From Terrabacter sp. Root181 (GTDB lineage Bacteria; Actinomycetota; Actinomycetes; Actinomycetales; Dermatophilaceae), in NCBI RefSeq assembly GCF_001428505.1, contig NZ_LMHU01000005.1, positions 579,298-629,297 on the forward strand: 50,000 nt of DNA, given 5' to 3'. This document shows, one piece after another, positions 24,855 through 33,510 of this stretch. A model generated the notes under the pieces. It did no database searches. It saw nothing but the letters and a program-made list of their open reading frames with translations, and was not told the DNA's origin. The translations under genes and the position numbers were made by a program. Numbering within the stretch: position 1 is the stretch's first letter; every line of letters begins with the position of its first letter.

Positions 24855-25565
24855 ATGAGCGACTGGGACTTCAGCGGCCTCAAGGCCACGTACGTCAACT
24901 GCACCCTCAAGAAGAGCCCCGAGATGAGCCACACGCAGGGGCTCGTCGACGCGAGCGCCGCCATCATGCGTGAGCACGGGGTCACCGTCGACGAGATCCG
25001 CTTCGTCGACCACGACGTCGCCGCCGGCGTCCATCCCGACATGCGCGAGCACGGCTGGGAGACCGACGCGTGGCCCGACCTCTACCCCGGGATCCTCGAC
25101 AGCCAGATCCTCGTCGTCGCCGGACCCATCTGGCTCGGCGACAACTCGAGTGTCACGAAGCGTTTCATCGAGCGCATCTACTCCCTCAGCGGGCTGCTCA
25201 ACGACCGGGGCCAGTACCTCTTCTACGGCAGGGTCGCCGGCTGCCTCATCACCGGCAACGAGGACGGCATCAAGCACTGCGCGCAGAACGTGCTCTACAG
25301 CCTCCAGCACGTGGGCTACACGATCCCGCCCAACGCCGACGCGGGCTGGATCGGCGAAGCCGGCCCCGGACCGAGCTACCTCGACGCCGGGAGCGGCGGC
25401 CCCGAGAACGACTTCACCAACCGCAACACGACGTTCATGACGTGGAACCTCATGCACCTCGGGAGGATGCTCCACGACGCGGGCGGCGTGCCGGCATACG
25501 GCAACCTGCGCTCCGCCTGGAACGCCGGCGAGCACTTCGGCTGGCACAACCCGGAGTACCGCTGA
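24855..25565 (+). CDS. flavodoxin-fold NAD(P)H-dependent FMN reductase family protein
   Basis: This 236-aa protein has the FMN-reductase/flavodoxin core. After the first strand (LKATYVNCTLKKSPEMSHT) come the phosphate-binding turn, ILVVAGPIWLGDNSSVTKRFIER and GRVAGCLITGNEDGIKH. The C-terminal extension (about 170-236) is specific to this subgroup and includes NRNTTFMTWNLMHLGRML. The ATG at 24855 has GGGAGGA about 10 nt upstream; the frame is open for 11 more codons without a better start. Next to an OsmC protein and an FAD oxidoreductase, a quinone- or electrophile-reducing role is likely. Confidence 0.85.
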   Translation: MSDWDFSGLKATYVNCTLKKSPEMSHTQGLVDASAAIMREHGVTVDEIRFVDHDVAAGVHPDMREHGWETDAWPDLYPGILDSQILVVAGPIWLGDNSSVTKRFIERIYSLSGLLNDRGQYLFYGRVAGCLITGNEDGIKHCAQNVLYSLQHVGYTIPPNADAGWIGEAGPGPSYLDAGSGGPENDFTNRNTTFMTWNLMHLGRMLHDAGGVPAYGNLRSAWNAGEHFGWHNPEYR

Positions 25566-25674
25566 GTCGCCCCGAGTGGGCAGTCACCCCGTGCGGATGA
25601 TGCCGAGGGCGACGGCGGGTGGCGACCATGGAGCGAGCACCGATGAGGTGCTGCCCTCCGAGAAAGGTCGCCCC

Positions 25675-26058
25675 ATGTCGTTCTGGGACATCGTCTGGTT
25701 CATCATCATCTTCTTCGCGTTCGCGTCCTACCTCCTGGTTCTGTTCTCGATCGTCGCCGACCTGTTCCGCGACCCCGAGGTCTCGGGCGGGATGAAGGCC
25801 GTCTGGGTCGTGTGTCTCATCTTCTTCAGCTTCATCACCGCGATCGTCTACCTCATCGTCCGCGGTCGCGGCATGAACGAGCGCTCGGCGAAGAAGTACG
25901 CCGAGGCCCGCCAGGCGCAGGACGAGTACGTCCGAGATGTCGCGGGGGGCTCGACCATCTCGGCACCCGAGCAGATCGCCAAGGCGAAGGAGCTGCTCGA
26001 CGCGGGCACCATCACCTCCGACGAGTTCACCGCCCTCAAGGCGAAGGCCCTGGCCTGA
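25675..26058 (+). CDS. SHOCT-domain membrane protein
   Basis: This 127-aa protein has two membrane helices (about residues 5-27 and 40-62), separated by a short acidic loop, in the PLDc_N-like arrangement. A charged linker follows, then a C-terminal SHOCT helix hairpin, IAKAKELLDAGTITSDEFTALKAKAL. SHOCT modules occur widely as oligomerisation or peptide-binding tails in actinobacterial membrane proteins. The ATG has GAGAAAGG upstream. A strong hairpin 43 bp after the stop separates it from the convergent xylulokinase gene. Specific function is unknown. Confidence 0.85.
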   Translation: MSFWDIVWFIIIFFAFASYLLVLFSIVADLFRDPEVSGGMKAVWVVCLIFFSFITAIVYLIVRGRGMNERSAKKYAEARQAQDEYVRDVAGGSTISAPEQIAKAKELLDAGTITSDEFTALKAKALA

Positions 26059-26100
26059 CCGCTGGGCCCGCCGCTCGTTGACGGCACCACTCGCAGGCGC

Positions 26101-26144
26101 CCTCCCGGAGGACTCGGCCGAACGCGCCGAGCGCCTCCGGGAGG
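26101..26144. terminator. long bidirectional hairpin between SHOCT gene and xylB
   Basis: CCTCCCGGAGG (26101-26111) pairs with CCTCCGGGAGG (26134-26144), and inside it CTCGGC (26113-26118) pairs with GCCGAG (26126-26131) over a 7-nt loop. Only a small internal bulge interrupts the 17-bp stem. It lies between convergent genes and is followed by a GTATGCCG octamer at 26153. Confidence 0.75.
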
Positions 26145-26182
26145 CAGAGGGCGTATGCCGCCCGCTTCCCGGTGCGCCTCGC

Positions 26183-27604
26183 TCAGACTCCGTGGCTCGC
26201 GGCGACGAGGGCCTGGTAGCGCGCCACGACGTCGGTGCGCGCCTGCTCGTCCCCGGGCGGGACGGCATACTCCGAGTCGATCTCGAGGGCCCACGTCGGC
26301 GGGTCCTGCTCTCCCGACAGGGCCCACGCCGCCTGGCGGGCAGCCCCGACCCCCACGTACTCGGCCGGCGCCGGCACGACGACCGGCGCGCGGAAGAGGC
26401 CCGGTGCGATCTCGCGGACGGCGCGTGAGGCGGCCGCTCCGCCGATGAGCATGACGCGTCCGACCTCGACGTCGTGGTCGCGGAGGGCGTCGACGCCGGC
26501 GACGAGGTTGCACAGCATCCCCTCGACCGCGGCACGGGCGAGGTTCTCCGGCGTCGCGTTCGAGCGGGTGAGCCCGCTCAGCGTGCCCGTCGCGTCGGGC
26601 AGGTCGGGGGTGCGCTCACCGTCGAGGTAGGGCAGGAGGGTGAGGCCGCCGGCACCCGGGCTCGCCTGCAGGGCAAGGCGATCGAGCTCGGCCAGGTCGA
26701 CGCCGAGCATCGAGGCGGCTGCCGTCAGCACCCGGGCCGCGTTGAGCGTGCACATGAGTGGGAGGTGGTGGCCGGTCGCGTCGGCGAAGCCCGCGATGGC
26801 ACCGGTCTCGTCGCGGATCGCCGAGCGGTGCGGCGTGAAGACCGTGCCGCTCGTGCCGACCGAGACGACGACGTCACCGGGATGGAGCGTCAGGCCGAGG
26901 GCAGCGCCCATGTTGTCGCCCGTGCCGGCGGCCACGAGCAGGCCTTCTGAGGTGCGACCGGCGGCCTGGTTGGGCGCGAGGACCTCGGGCACCTCGAGGG
27001 ACCGGCCGAAGGCCCGCTCGAGCAGGTCGAGCCGGTAGTCGCCGTCGGCGGCCGACCAGTATCCGGTGCCCGACGCGTCCCCACGGTCGGTGCTCCATCG
27101 CTCGAAACCCTTGCCCTGCTGGAGGATCCGACCGGTCATCCAGTCGTGGGGGAGGACGACACGGGCCACGCGTGCGGCGTGGTCGGGCTCGTGCTCGGCG
27201 AGCCACCGCAGCTTCGTCACGGTGAAGCTCGCGACGGGGACGAGGCCCACGGCGTCGACCCAGGCGCCGACACCGCCGAGCTCGGCCGTGAGGTCCGCGG
27301 CCGCGCCGGCGCTGCGGGTGTCGTTCCAGAGCAGGGCGTCTCGCACGACGGTGTCGTCCTCGTCGAGCGTGACCATGCCGTGCTGCTGGCCACCGACGGC
27401 GAGCGCCGAGACCCCGTCGAGGATGCCGTCGCCGGCGGCCTGCGCGTAGGCCTCCCACCAGCGGTCGGGGTGCACCTCGGTGCGGTCGGGGTGTGGGGCC
27501 CGGGCCGTGCGCACGACCTGCCCCGTCTCGGCGTCGCAGACGACGATCTTCGTCGACTGGGTCGAGCTGTCGACCCCCGCGACGAGCGTCCGGCCTTCGG
27601 TCAC
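26183..27604 (-). CDS. xylB: xylulokinase
   Basis: This FGGY-family kinase (473 aa from GTG 27604) phosphorylates D-xylulose to D-xylulose 5-phosphate, the entry into the pentose phosphate pathway. It begins [19 protein letters not shown], contains GGQQHGMV (substrate loop), WNDTRS, and the ATP-binding GTSGTVF and [12 protein letters not shown] segments. The start is the GTG in a GTGA overlap with the upstream polyol dehydrogenase stop, with GGAG 9 nt before it. An in-frame ATG at 27628 is possible. It is the last gene of the polyol operon. The neighbouring mannitol-dehydrogenase-family enzyme points to D-arabitol or xylitol as the parent sugar alcohol. Confidence 0.93.
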   Translation of the reverse strand: MTEGRTLVAGVDSSTQSTKIVVCDAETGQVVRTARAPHPDRTEVHPDRWWEAYAQAAGDGILDGVSALAVGGQQHGMVTLDEDDTVVRDALLWNDTRSAGAAADLTAELGGVGAWVDAVGLVPVASFTVTKLRWLAEHEPDHAARVARVVLPHDWMTGRILQQGKGFERWSTDRGDASGTGYWSAADGDYRLDLLERAFGRSLEVPEVLAPNQAAGRTSEGLLVAAGTGDNMGAALGLTLHPGDVVVSVGTSGTVFTPHRSAIRDETGAIAGFADATGHHLPLMCTLNAARVLTAAASMLGVDLAELDRLALQASPGAGGLTLLPYLDGERTPDLPDATGTLSGLTRSNATPENLARAAVEGMLCNLVAGVDALRDHDVEVGRVMLIGGAAASRAVREIAPGLFRAPVVVPAPAEYVGVGAARQAAWALSGEQDPPTWALEIDSEYAVPPGDEQARTDVVARYQALVAASHGV

Positions 27605-29127
27605 GAGGTGCTGCTCCGCCCGGTCCATGACTGCAGCGTCTCCCGGGAGCCCCTGCTGCGCAAGGCCCCCAGCGCTCTCGTGAACACGGAGGTGAAGCGT
27701 GCGTCGTCGACCAGCGCCCCGAAGAGGTCGCGGTCGCGCAGGAAGGCGAGCGGGTCGTCCCCCTGTCTGGCCGCAGCGGCCATGACGCGTTCCTTGATGC
27801 GGTCGACGACCTCGATCGGCTCGCCCTGCTCGTCGACGCCTTCCGCGTAGCGTGCCCACGAGGCGACGACGAGAGCCGACCGGTCGATCTCGCCGCCCGT
27901 CTCGAGGTTGCGGTTGATGACGGGCACGAGCCATTTGGGGATGCGGTCCGAGCTCTCGGCGCAGAGCCGGGCCAGGGTGTCGCGCACCTCGGGGTTGGCG
28001 AAGCGAGAGACGAGCTCGTGACGGTACGCATCGAGGTCTACCCCCGGTACCTCCGGCAGCGTCGGGCTGCCCTCGTGCTCCATGTAGCCGAGGAGGAAGT
28101 CGACGAAGAGCGGGTCCTGGCACACCTCGTGCGCGTAGCGGTAGCCGGCGAGGTAGCCGAGGTAGCACAGCGCCTGGTGGCTCGCATTGAGCAGGCGCAG
28201 CTTCATCAGCTCGTAGGGCACGACGTCGTCGACGACCTGCACGCCGGCGTCCTCGAAGCGTGGCCGCCCGTCGGTGAAGTGGTCCTCGAGGACCCACTGC
28301 GTGAAGGGCTCGGACACCACGGGCCAGCCGTCCACGACCCCGACCTCCTCGGCCAGCCGGTCGACGTCGTCCTGGGAGGTGACCGGTGTGATGCGGTCGA
28401 CCATGCCGTTCGGGAACGACACGTGCTGCGCCATCCAGTCGGCGAGGTCGGGATCCTTGAGCCGGGCGAAGGCCGTCATCATCCTCCGCGCGACGTCACC
28501 GTTGCCGGGCAGGTTGTCGCACGACATGACCGTGAAGGGCCGCTCGCCGGCCGCCCGCCTCGCCGCGAGACCCGCGACGACGTAGCCGAAGACGGTGCGC
28601 GGGACGGCACCCTCCTCGAGGTCGGCCCGGATCGACGGGTCGTCGGCGTCGAACTCGCCCGTCACCTGGTTGACGAGGTAGCCGCCCTCGGTGATCGTCA
28701 GCGACACGATGCGGGTGCGCGGGTCGGCCAGGCGGTCGACGACGGCCTGCGGGTCGTCCGGCGCGAACATCATCTCGACGATGCTCCCGATGACGCGTGG
28801 CTCCCGGTGACCGTCCGGGTGCTTGACGACGAGCGTGTAGAGGCCGTCCTGCGCCGTCAGGGTGTCGACGATCCGCCGGTCGTGGGGCAGGGCGCCGACG
28901 CCGCAGATGCCCCAGCCGAGTGCCCCGTCGACGCCCTGCTCCATCAGCCGGTCGACGTACATCGCCTGGTGGGCCCGGTGGAAGCCGCCCACGCCGAAGT
29001 GCACGATGCCCGCCGTGACGGCCGCGCGGTCGTAGGTGGGCCGGCCCACCCCGTCGGGGAGGTCGTCGAGGGTCGCGCCGTTGAGGGCGGTGGGCCGCGG
29101 GGGCGAGGGGGCGGGCGTGGTGGTCAT
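27601..29127 (-). CDS. mannitol-dehydrogenase-family polyol dehydrogenase
   Basis: This 508-aa enzyme belongs to the long-chain polyol dehydrogenases that oxidise mannitol, arabitol or related sugar alcohols with NAD(P). The nucleotide-binding start is [16 protein letters not shown] (about 39-54). The catalytic block [10 protein letters not shown] places Lys309, Asn314 and His317 as in known family members. Length is normal. Pairing with xylulokinase in a 4-bp overlap suggests D-arabitol to D-xylulose as the likely reaction, rather than mannitol to fructose. The ATG at 29127 has GAGAGGA upstream. A 97-bp gap separates it from the SDR gene. Confidence 0.92.
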   Translation of the reverse strand: MTTTPAPSPPRPTALNGATLDDLPDGVGRPTYDRAAVTAGIVHFGVGGFHRAHQAMYVDRLMEQGVDGALGWGICGVGALPHDRRIVDTLTAQDGLYTLVVKHPDGHREPRVIGSIVEMMFAPDDPQAVVDRLADPRTRIVSLTITEGGYLVNQVTGEFDADDPSIRADLEEGAVPRTVFGYVVAGLAARRAAGERPFTVMSCDNLPGNGDVARRMMTAFARLKDPDLADWMAQHVSFPNGMVDRITPVTSQDDVDRLAEEVGVVDGWPVVSEPFTQWVLEDHFTDGRPRFEDAGVQVVDDVVPYELMKLRLLNASHQALCYLGYLAGYRYAHEVCQDPLFVDFLLGYMEHEGSPTLPEVPGVDLDAYRHELVSRFANPEVRDTLARLCAESSDRIPKWLVPVINRNLETGGEIDRSALVVASWARYAEGVDEQGEPIEVVDRIKERVMAAAARQGDDPLAFLRDRDLFGALVDDARFTSVFTRALGALRSRGSRETLQSWTGRSSTS

Positions 29128-29224
29128 GGTCGTCTGGTCCTCTCGGAGGTGTCTGAGGCGTCGGCGCCGGGGCGGCCGGTCATCGGGGTGGTGCCGGTCG
29201 TCGTCGACGCGCGGCTGACCGTGG

Positions 29225-30010
29225 TCAGTGCGTCTCGGACAGGCTCCACATCGTCCACAGCTCGGTCCGCATGCGTCGTGGCTGTCGCAGGGTGTAGGTG
29301 ACGGCCTGCGCGATGTCCTCCGGCTCCATGAAGTCGCCCTCGGACGGGTCCCGGTCGCCGAAGCGGCCGTCGGCGGCGGCAAAGGGGGTGTTGACGCCGG
29401 CCGGAGCGATCGTCGTCGTGCGGATCCCCTCGGACCGCAGCTCGCGGTCGAGGGCGTAGCCGAGGTTGATCTGGGCCGCCTTGGTCGCGGAGTAGACCGC
29501 CTCCTTGCCGCCCCCGATGAGGAGACCGGCGACCGAGCCGATGATGACGATGTCGCCACCGTCGCCCTGGGCGCGGAACTGGCGCACGGCGGCCCGCGCG
29601 AGCCACACGGTCCCCTTGACGTTGACGTCGACCATGAGCGAGACCTCGTCGGCCGAGTAGTCGAGGACGCCGCCGTAGAAGCCGACGGCGGCGTTGGCCA
29701 CGACGGAGTCGATCCGGCCGAAGGCCTGCACGCCCGCGGCGACGAGCGCATCGGCCGTGGCCTCGTCCCGGACGTCGCCGAGGCCGGTGGCCAGCCGGTC
29801 CTCGCCCCAGGCGTCGCGCAGCGGGGCCAGGGCCTCGGGCCGGACGTCACCCGCGACGACGCGGCCGCCCGCCTCGAGGACGAGCCTGGCGATCGCGCCA
29901 CCGATGCCACCCCCGGCACCGGTGACGACGACGACCGTGTCCTCGAGGCTCCGTCCGCGGTCGACGGTACGGAGGGTGGTCGGACCCGGCGCGGAAACGA
30001 TGCCGGTCAC
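29225..30010 (-). CDS. short-chain dehydrogenase/reductase
   Basis: This 261-aa classical SDR has the TGAGGGIG dinucleotide motif (30-37), an NAA motif (VVANAAV), and the Ser159-Tyr173-Lys177 triad (IGSVAG, YSATK). It probably oxidises a second polyol position or isomeric polyol in the same pathway, such as xylitol or sorbitol. The start is the GTG of a GTGA overlap with the upstream permease stop. This tight coupling supports its place in the polyol operon even though SDR specificity cannot be read from sequence. Confidence 0.92.
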   Translation of the reverse strand: MTGIVSAPGPTTLRTVDRGRSLEDTVVVVTGAGGGIGGAIARLVLEAGGRVVAGDVRPEALAPLRDAWGEDRLATGLGDVRDEATADALVAAGVQAFGRIDSVVANAAVGFYGGVLDYSADEVSLMVDVNVKGTVWLARAAVRQFRAQGDGGDIVIIGSVAGLLIGGGKEAVYSATKAAQINLGYALDRELRSEGIRTTTIAPAGVNTPFAAADGRFGDRDPSEGDFMEPEDIAQAVTYTLRQPRRMRTELWTMWSLSETH

Positions 30011-30858
30011 TTGATGGCTCCCATCGACAGGCCGCGGACGAGCTGCTTCTGGGCGGCCCAGCCGGCGAGGATGACAGGGAGGGCGGCGATGGTCGCTGCG
30101 GCGGACAGGACCGCGAGGAACTGGCCTCTGCCGTCGACGAAGCTGCCGAGGAAGGGTGGTGTGGTGCGGGCGGCGGAGCTGGTCAGCAGCAGTGCGAGGA
30201 AGTACTCGTTCCAGGCGAAGATGAAGCTGATGAGCGCCGCGGCCGCGACTCCGGGCAGCACGAGCGGCAGGACGATCCGCACGATCTCGCGGAACATGCC
30301 GGCCCCGTCGACCCGGGCCGCCTCGATGATCTCGTAGGGGACCTCGAGGAAGAACGAGCGCATCATCCACACCGTGACGGGCAGGTTCATCGCGCCGTAG
30401 ACGATGCCGAGCATGTAGATGTTGTCGAGCAGCCCGATGGTCTTGAAGATCATGAAGAGCGGCAGCACGATCGCGGCGAGCGGCATGAACCGGGTCGAGA
30501 TGAAGAAGGACAGGGAGTTCTCGACGTTCTTGACCCGGCGGATCGACAGCGCGTACGCGGCGGGGATGGCGAGCGTCACCGAGATGATCGTCGCGATGAC
30601 CGCGGCGGTCAGCGAGTTCTGGAGATAGCCGGCCATCCCGCGGTCCATCGCGAGCTGGTAGCCCTCCGTGACGGGCTTGAAGATGAACGTCGGGTCGACC
30701 GACGACGCGAGGGACTCCGGCTTGAACCCGTTGAGGACCATCCAGAAGACCGGGAAGAAGAAGATGAGCACGAGGATCCACGTGACGAGGGTCGTGAGGG
30801 CCCCCCGGGCCGACCGGGTCGACCGGGTCGAGCTGGTGGTGTCGTTACGGCTGTTCAT
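30007..30858 (-). CDS. carbohydrate ABC transporter permease (MalG-like)
   Basis: This 283-aa inner-membrane permease has six predicted helices and the cytoplasmic EAA loop EAARVDGAGMFREIVRIVLP that docks the ATPase. The C-terminal helices after AWNEYFLALLL are typical of the CUT1 MalG family. Its first residues are Ser/Thr/Arg-rich, with a 9-bp nucleotide repeat near 30813. It starts in an ATGA overlap with the preceding permease gene and ends in a GTGA overlap with the SDR gene. It should form the channel with the MalF-like partner. Confidence 0.94.
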   Translation of the reverse strand: MNSRNDTTSSTRSTRSARGALTTLVTWILVLIFFFPVFWMVLNGFKPESLASSVDPTFIFKPVTEGYQLAMDRGMAGYLQNSLTAAVIATIISVTLAIPAAYALSIRRVKNVENSLSFFISTRFMPLAAIVLPLFMIFKTIGLLDNIYMLGIVYGAMNLPVTVWMMRSFFLEVPYEIIEAARVDGAGMFREIVRIVLPLVLPGVAAAALISFIFAWNEYFLALLLTSSAARTTPPFLGSFVDGRGQFLAVLSAAATIAALPVILAGWAAQKQLVRGLSMGAIK

Positions 30859-31802
30859 CGGCTTCCTCCTGCCATGAAGACCTTGAAGACGCTCTTGAGA
30901 GCGATGGTCGCGACGATGATCGTGAGGACGACGGTCACGACGCCGTATGCCGCTGCCTGCCCGACGTCGAGGCCGATGAAGGCTCGCTCGTAGAGGAGGT
31001 ACGCCAGGGTCTTCGTGCCGCCGGTTCCCTTGGTGAGGATGGCGATCGGGTCGAAGACCTGCAGGATGATGACCGAGCCGAGGAGCACCCCGATCTCGAT
31101 GTACATCCGCAGGTGGGGCAGCGTGATCCACGTGAAGGTCCGCCACGTGCCGGCCCCGTCGACCTGGGCCGCCTCGAGGATGCCCTTGTCCTGGCCCTGC
31201 AGCCCGGCCAGCAGGATCAGCATCATGAACGGCGTGAACTGCCAGGTCAGCACGATGACGACCGTGGCCATCGGGTGCTCGGTGCTCCACGCCACGACCG
31301 GCAGGTGCAGGGACCGGAAGACCCAGTTGATCATCCCGATGTTGGTGTCGAACATCGAGTACTTCCAGATGAGCGAGGCGGCCGCCGGCATGATGAGGAA
31401 CGGCGTGATCATCAGGGTGCGGGCGAGGGCGCGACCGCGGAACTGGCGGTCGAGCAGGACGGCGAAGAGCAGGCCGAACAGGACGGCCAGGGTGACCGAG
31501 AAGGCCGTGATGAGCACCGTGGCCCGGATCGAGGGCCACAGGTCACCGGAGGTCAGCGCACTGGTGTAGTTGTCGAACCCCGCGAAGGCGCGGTCGTTGG
31601 GGTAGAGCAGGTTCCACTTCGTCAGCGAGAACCCGATCGTCGTCAGGAACGGGATCTGCGTCAGCAGGATGAGGAAGACGACGGCCGGCAGCAGCAGGCC
31701 CCGGTTGCGCCAGAGCTCCTTCTTCTGCACGCGCCGCTTGTCCGTCGCTGTGGCGGCTCGGACGTCCTCGAGCTCGATGGGTTGTGTGGTGGTGGTGGTC
31801 AT
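30855..31802 (-). CDS. carbohydrate ABC transporter permease (MalF/UgpA-like)
   Basis: This 315-aa permease has about six membrane helices and the EAA loop EAAQVDGAGTWRTFTWITLP. It resembles the MalF/UgpA subunits of CUT1 importers for polyols and oligosaccharides. The ATG at 31802 has GAGGGAG 8 nt upstream; the frame is open farther upstream but only through a hairpin and tandem-repeat region. A 121-bp intercistronic segment separates it from the binding-protein gene, unlike the overlapping junctions downstream. No ATPase gene is present in the operon, so a shared MsiK/UgpC-type ATPase encoded elsewhere is expected. Confidence 0.94.
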   Translation of the reverse strand: MTTTTTQPIELEDVRAATATDKRRVQKKELWRNRGLLLPAVVFLILLTQIPFLTTIGFSLTKWNLLYPNDRAFAGFDNYTSALTSGDLWPSIRATVLITAFSVTLAVLFGLLFAVLLDRQFRGRALARTLMITPFLIMPAAASLIWKYSMFDTNIGMINWVFRSLHLPVVAWSTEHPMATVVIVLTWQFTPFMMLILLAGLQGQDKGILEAAQVDGAGTWRTFTWITLPHLRMYIEIGVLLGSVIILQVFDPIAILTKGTGGTKTLAYLLYERAFIGLDVGQAAAYGVVTVVLTIIVATIALKSVFKVFMAGGSR

Positions 31803-31816
31803 GTCGGCACTCCCTC

Positions 31817-31843
31817 GTGCGACTGGTGCGACTGGTGCGACTG
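31817..31843. repeat. GTGCGACTG 9-bp tandem repeat (three units)
   Basis: Three perfect 9-bp units lie in the non-coding gap between the binding-protein and permease genes, directly upstream of the permease ribosome binding site. Being non-coding, the 9-bp period is not explained by codons. Confidence 0.8.
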
Positions 31844-31859
31844 CAGGGTGGAGAAGGTG

Positions 31860-31899
31860 GGTGGTGCCGGGTCCGGGGCGTGCCGGACCCGGCACCACC
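31860..31899 (-). terminator. 17-bp intercistronic hairpin after the binding-protein gene
   Basis: The arms 31860-31876 and 31883-31899 pair perfectly over a 6-nt loop (arm core GTGGTGCCGGGTCCGG). It lies just after the solute-binding protein stop within the operon. Such hairpins usually protect the binding-protein mRNA or terminate part of the transcripts, so that binding protein exceeds permease. Confidence 0.75.
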
Positions 31900-31923
31900 T
31901 GTCATCGGGGCTTCATCGGGGCG

Positions 31924-33288
31924 TCACTTCTTGTGCTTGTCCCCGGCCGTCTGGGCGATGGTCTGGCACTTGCCGAGCGCGTCGTCGATCGTGCCGCGGT
32001 TGGCCAGGTAGTCCGCGACGAGCTGGGCGCACTGGTTGCCGACGTCCTGGAACTCGGGGATCGAGACGTACTGGATGCCGACCCAGGGCTGCGGGTTCAC
32101 GCCCGGCTGCTTCGGGTTGACCGAGCTCATGACGTCGAGGGTGATCGGCGCGTACGCCTTGGCGGCGTCCTTGTACTCGGGCAGCTCGTAGGTCGAGGTG
32201 CGCGAGCCCGGCGGGACGTTGGACCAGCCGATCTTCGTGCCGACGAGCTTGATGTACTCCTTGCTCGTGGCCCACTTGACGAACTTGACCGCCGCGTCCT
32301 TCTGCTTGGTCGAGGTCGGGATGGCCAGGTTCCAGCTCCAGAGCCAGCCGGACTCCTTCGTCTTGTCGACCGGCATGTGGGCGTAGCCCATCTTGCCCTT
32401 CACGGGCGAGTCGGCTGCCTCGAGCATCGAGGCGGCGACGGAGGCGTCGGCCCACATCGCGGCCTTGCCCTCCTTGAGCGCGGTGAGGCACTCGTTGAAG
32501 CTGTAGGAGACGGGGTCCTTCTCACCGGACTCGTCGAGCATCGTCTTGTAGAAGGTGACGGCTTCCTTCCACTCCGGGGTGTTGACGGTGGCCTTCCAGC
32601 TGCTGTCGTACCAGTTGCCCCCGAAGGTCTGCACGACCGTGGTGAGCGGAGCGAAGAGGTCACCCCAGCCGGGCTTGCCGCGCATGCAGATGCCGGCCAT
32701 GTCGGCGGTGTTGACCTTCTTGGCCGCGGCCGCGACCTCCTGCCACGTGGGGGTCTGCGAGATCGTGACGCCGGCCTTGTCCAGGACCTCCTTGTTGTAC
32801 ATGAGGATCGAGGACTCGCCGTAGAACGGGACGGCGAAGAGCTTGTTGTCGAAGGTGTTGACGTCGCGCACCGGAGGGAGCAGGTCGTTGACGTCGTACG
32901 ACGCGTCGGACTGCAGCTCGGGGGTGAGGTCGACGAGCCACCCGTTGGCGCCCCACTGGGGAGTCTCGTAGGCGCCGATGGTGACGATGTCGTACTGCCC
33001 GGCCCCGCTCGCGACGTCGGCGGTCACCGCCGCACGGAGGTCGCCCTCCTCCATGACCTGGAAGTTGACCGTGACGCCGGGGTTCGCCGACTCGTACTCG
33101 GTCTTGAGCTTCTCCATGTCCTTCATCTGGCCGTTGTTCACGGTGGCCACCTTGAGGGTGACGGCCCCGCCGGCGGCGCCGGTCGAGCCGCTGCCGGACT
33201 GCACCGCCCCGGAGGAGCAGGCAGTCACCGTCATGGCGACCGCGACCGCCCCCGTCCCCAGCGCGAGCATGCGCTTGTTCGCAAGCAT
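31924..33288 (-). CDS. ABC transporter solute-binding lipoprotein for sugar/polyol
   Basis: This 454-aa extracytoplasmic binding protein has a lipoprotein signal with the lipidated Cys24 (MTVTACSS), a Gly/Ser/Ala-rich linker, then a family 1 periplasmic-binding fold starting VTLKVATVNNGQMKDMEKL. Conserved segments include DIVTIGAYETPQW and the later WSWNLAIPTSTKQKDAAVKFV. It should capture a sugar alcohol at the cell surface for the two permeases downstream. AAGGAG lies 7 nt before the ATG. It is the first gene of the six-gene minus-strand operon and is divergent from the AraC regulator. Confidence 0.93.
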   Translation of the reverse strand: MLANKRMLALGTGAVAVAMTVTACSSGAVQSGSGSTGAAGGAVTLKVATVNNGQMKDMEKLKTEYESANPGVTVNFQVMEEGDLRAAVTADVASGAGQYDIVTIGAYETPQWGANGWLVDLTPELQSDASYDVNDLLPPVRDVNTFDNKLFAVPFYGESSILMYNKEVLDKAGVTISQTPTWQEVAAAAKKVNTADMAGICMRGKPGWGDLFAPLTTVVQTFGGNWYDSSWKATVNTPEWKEAVTFYKTMLDESGEKDPVSYSFNECLTALKEGKAAMWADASVAASMLEAADSPVKGKMGYAHMPVDKTKESGWLWSWNLAIPTSTKQKDAAVKFVKWATSKEYIKLVGTKIGWSNVPPGSRTSTYELPEYKDAAKAYAPITLDVMSSVNPKQPGVNPQPWVGIQYVSIPEFQDVGNQCAQLVADYLANRGTIDDALGKCQTIAQTAGDKHKK

Positions 33289-33510
33289 TCCCAACTCCTT
33301 TGGTAGGCATATCTCGTTCCGTCGGCCCGGTTCGACCGGCCCTCGCGGTGTGATCTCCGCTTGGTTCTCTTGACGGGAACTTGCCGGAACGGTATTGAGC
33401 CCGGAGCCGGGCCAACAAGCACCATCAGCCCTCTGTCGTTGATACGATCTTGCGCAGGGGATGGTGTCGGCAAAGACATTTCGGGCACCGCCCCGCATGA
33501 ACTGGTGACG
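33289..33510. promoter_or_regulatory. divergent control region of polyol operon and AraC regulator
   Basis: This 222-bp gap carries several candidate signals. Direct repeats GGGAAC and CGGAAC lie exactly 10 bp apart (33375-33390), and an inverted copy CGTTCCG lies at 33315-33321, a spacing suited to an AraC-type activator. The palindrome GCCCGG-AG-CCGGGC spans 33399-33412. A TACGAT -10-like box (33443-33448) could serve the regulator gene. On the minus strand, TTGTTG and TACCGT about 18 bp apart could serve the operon. Confidence 0.45.
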
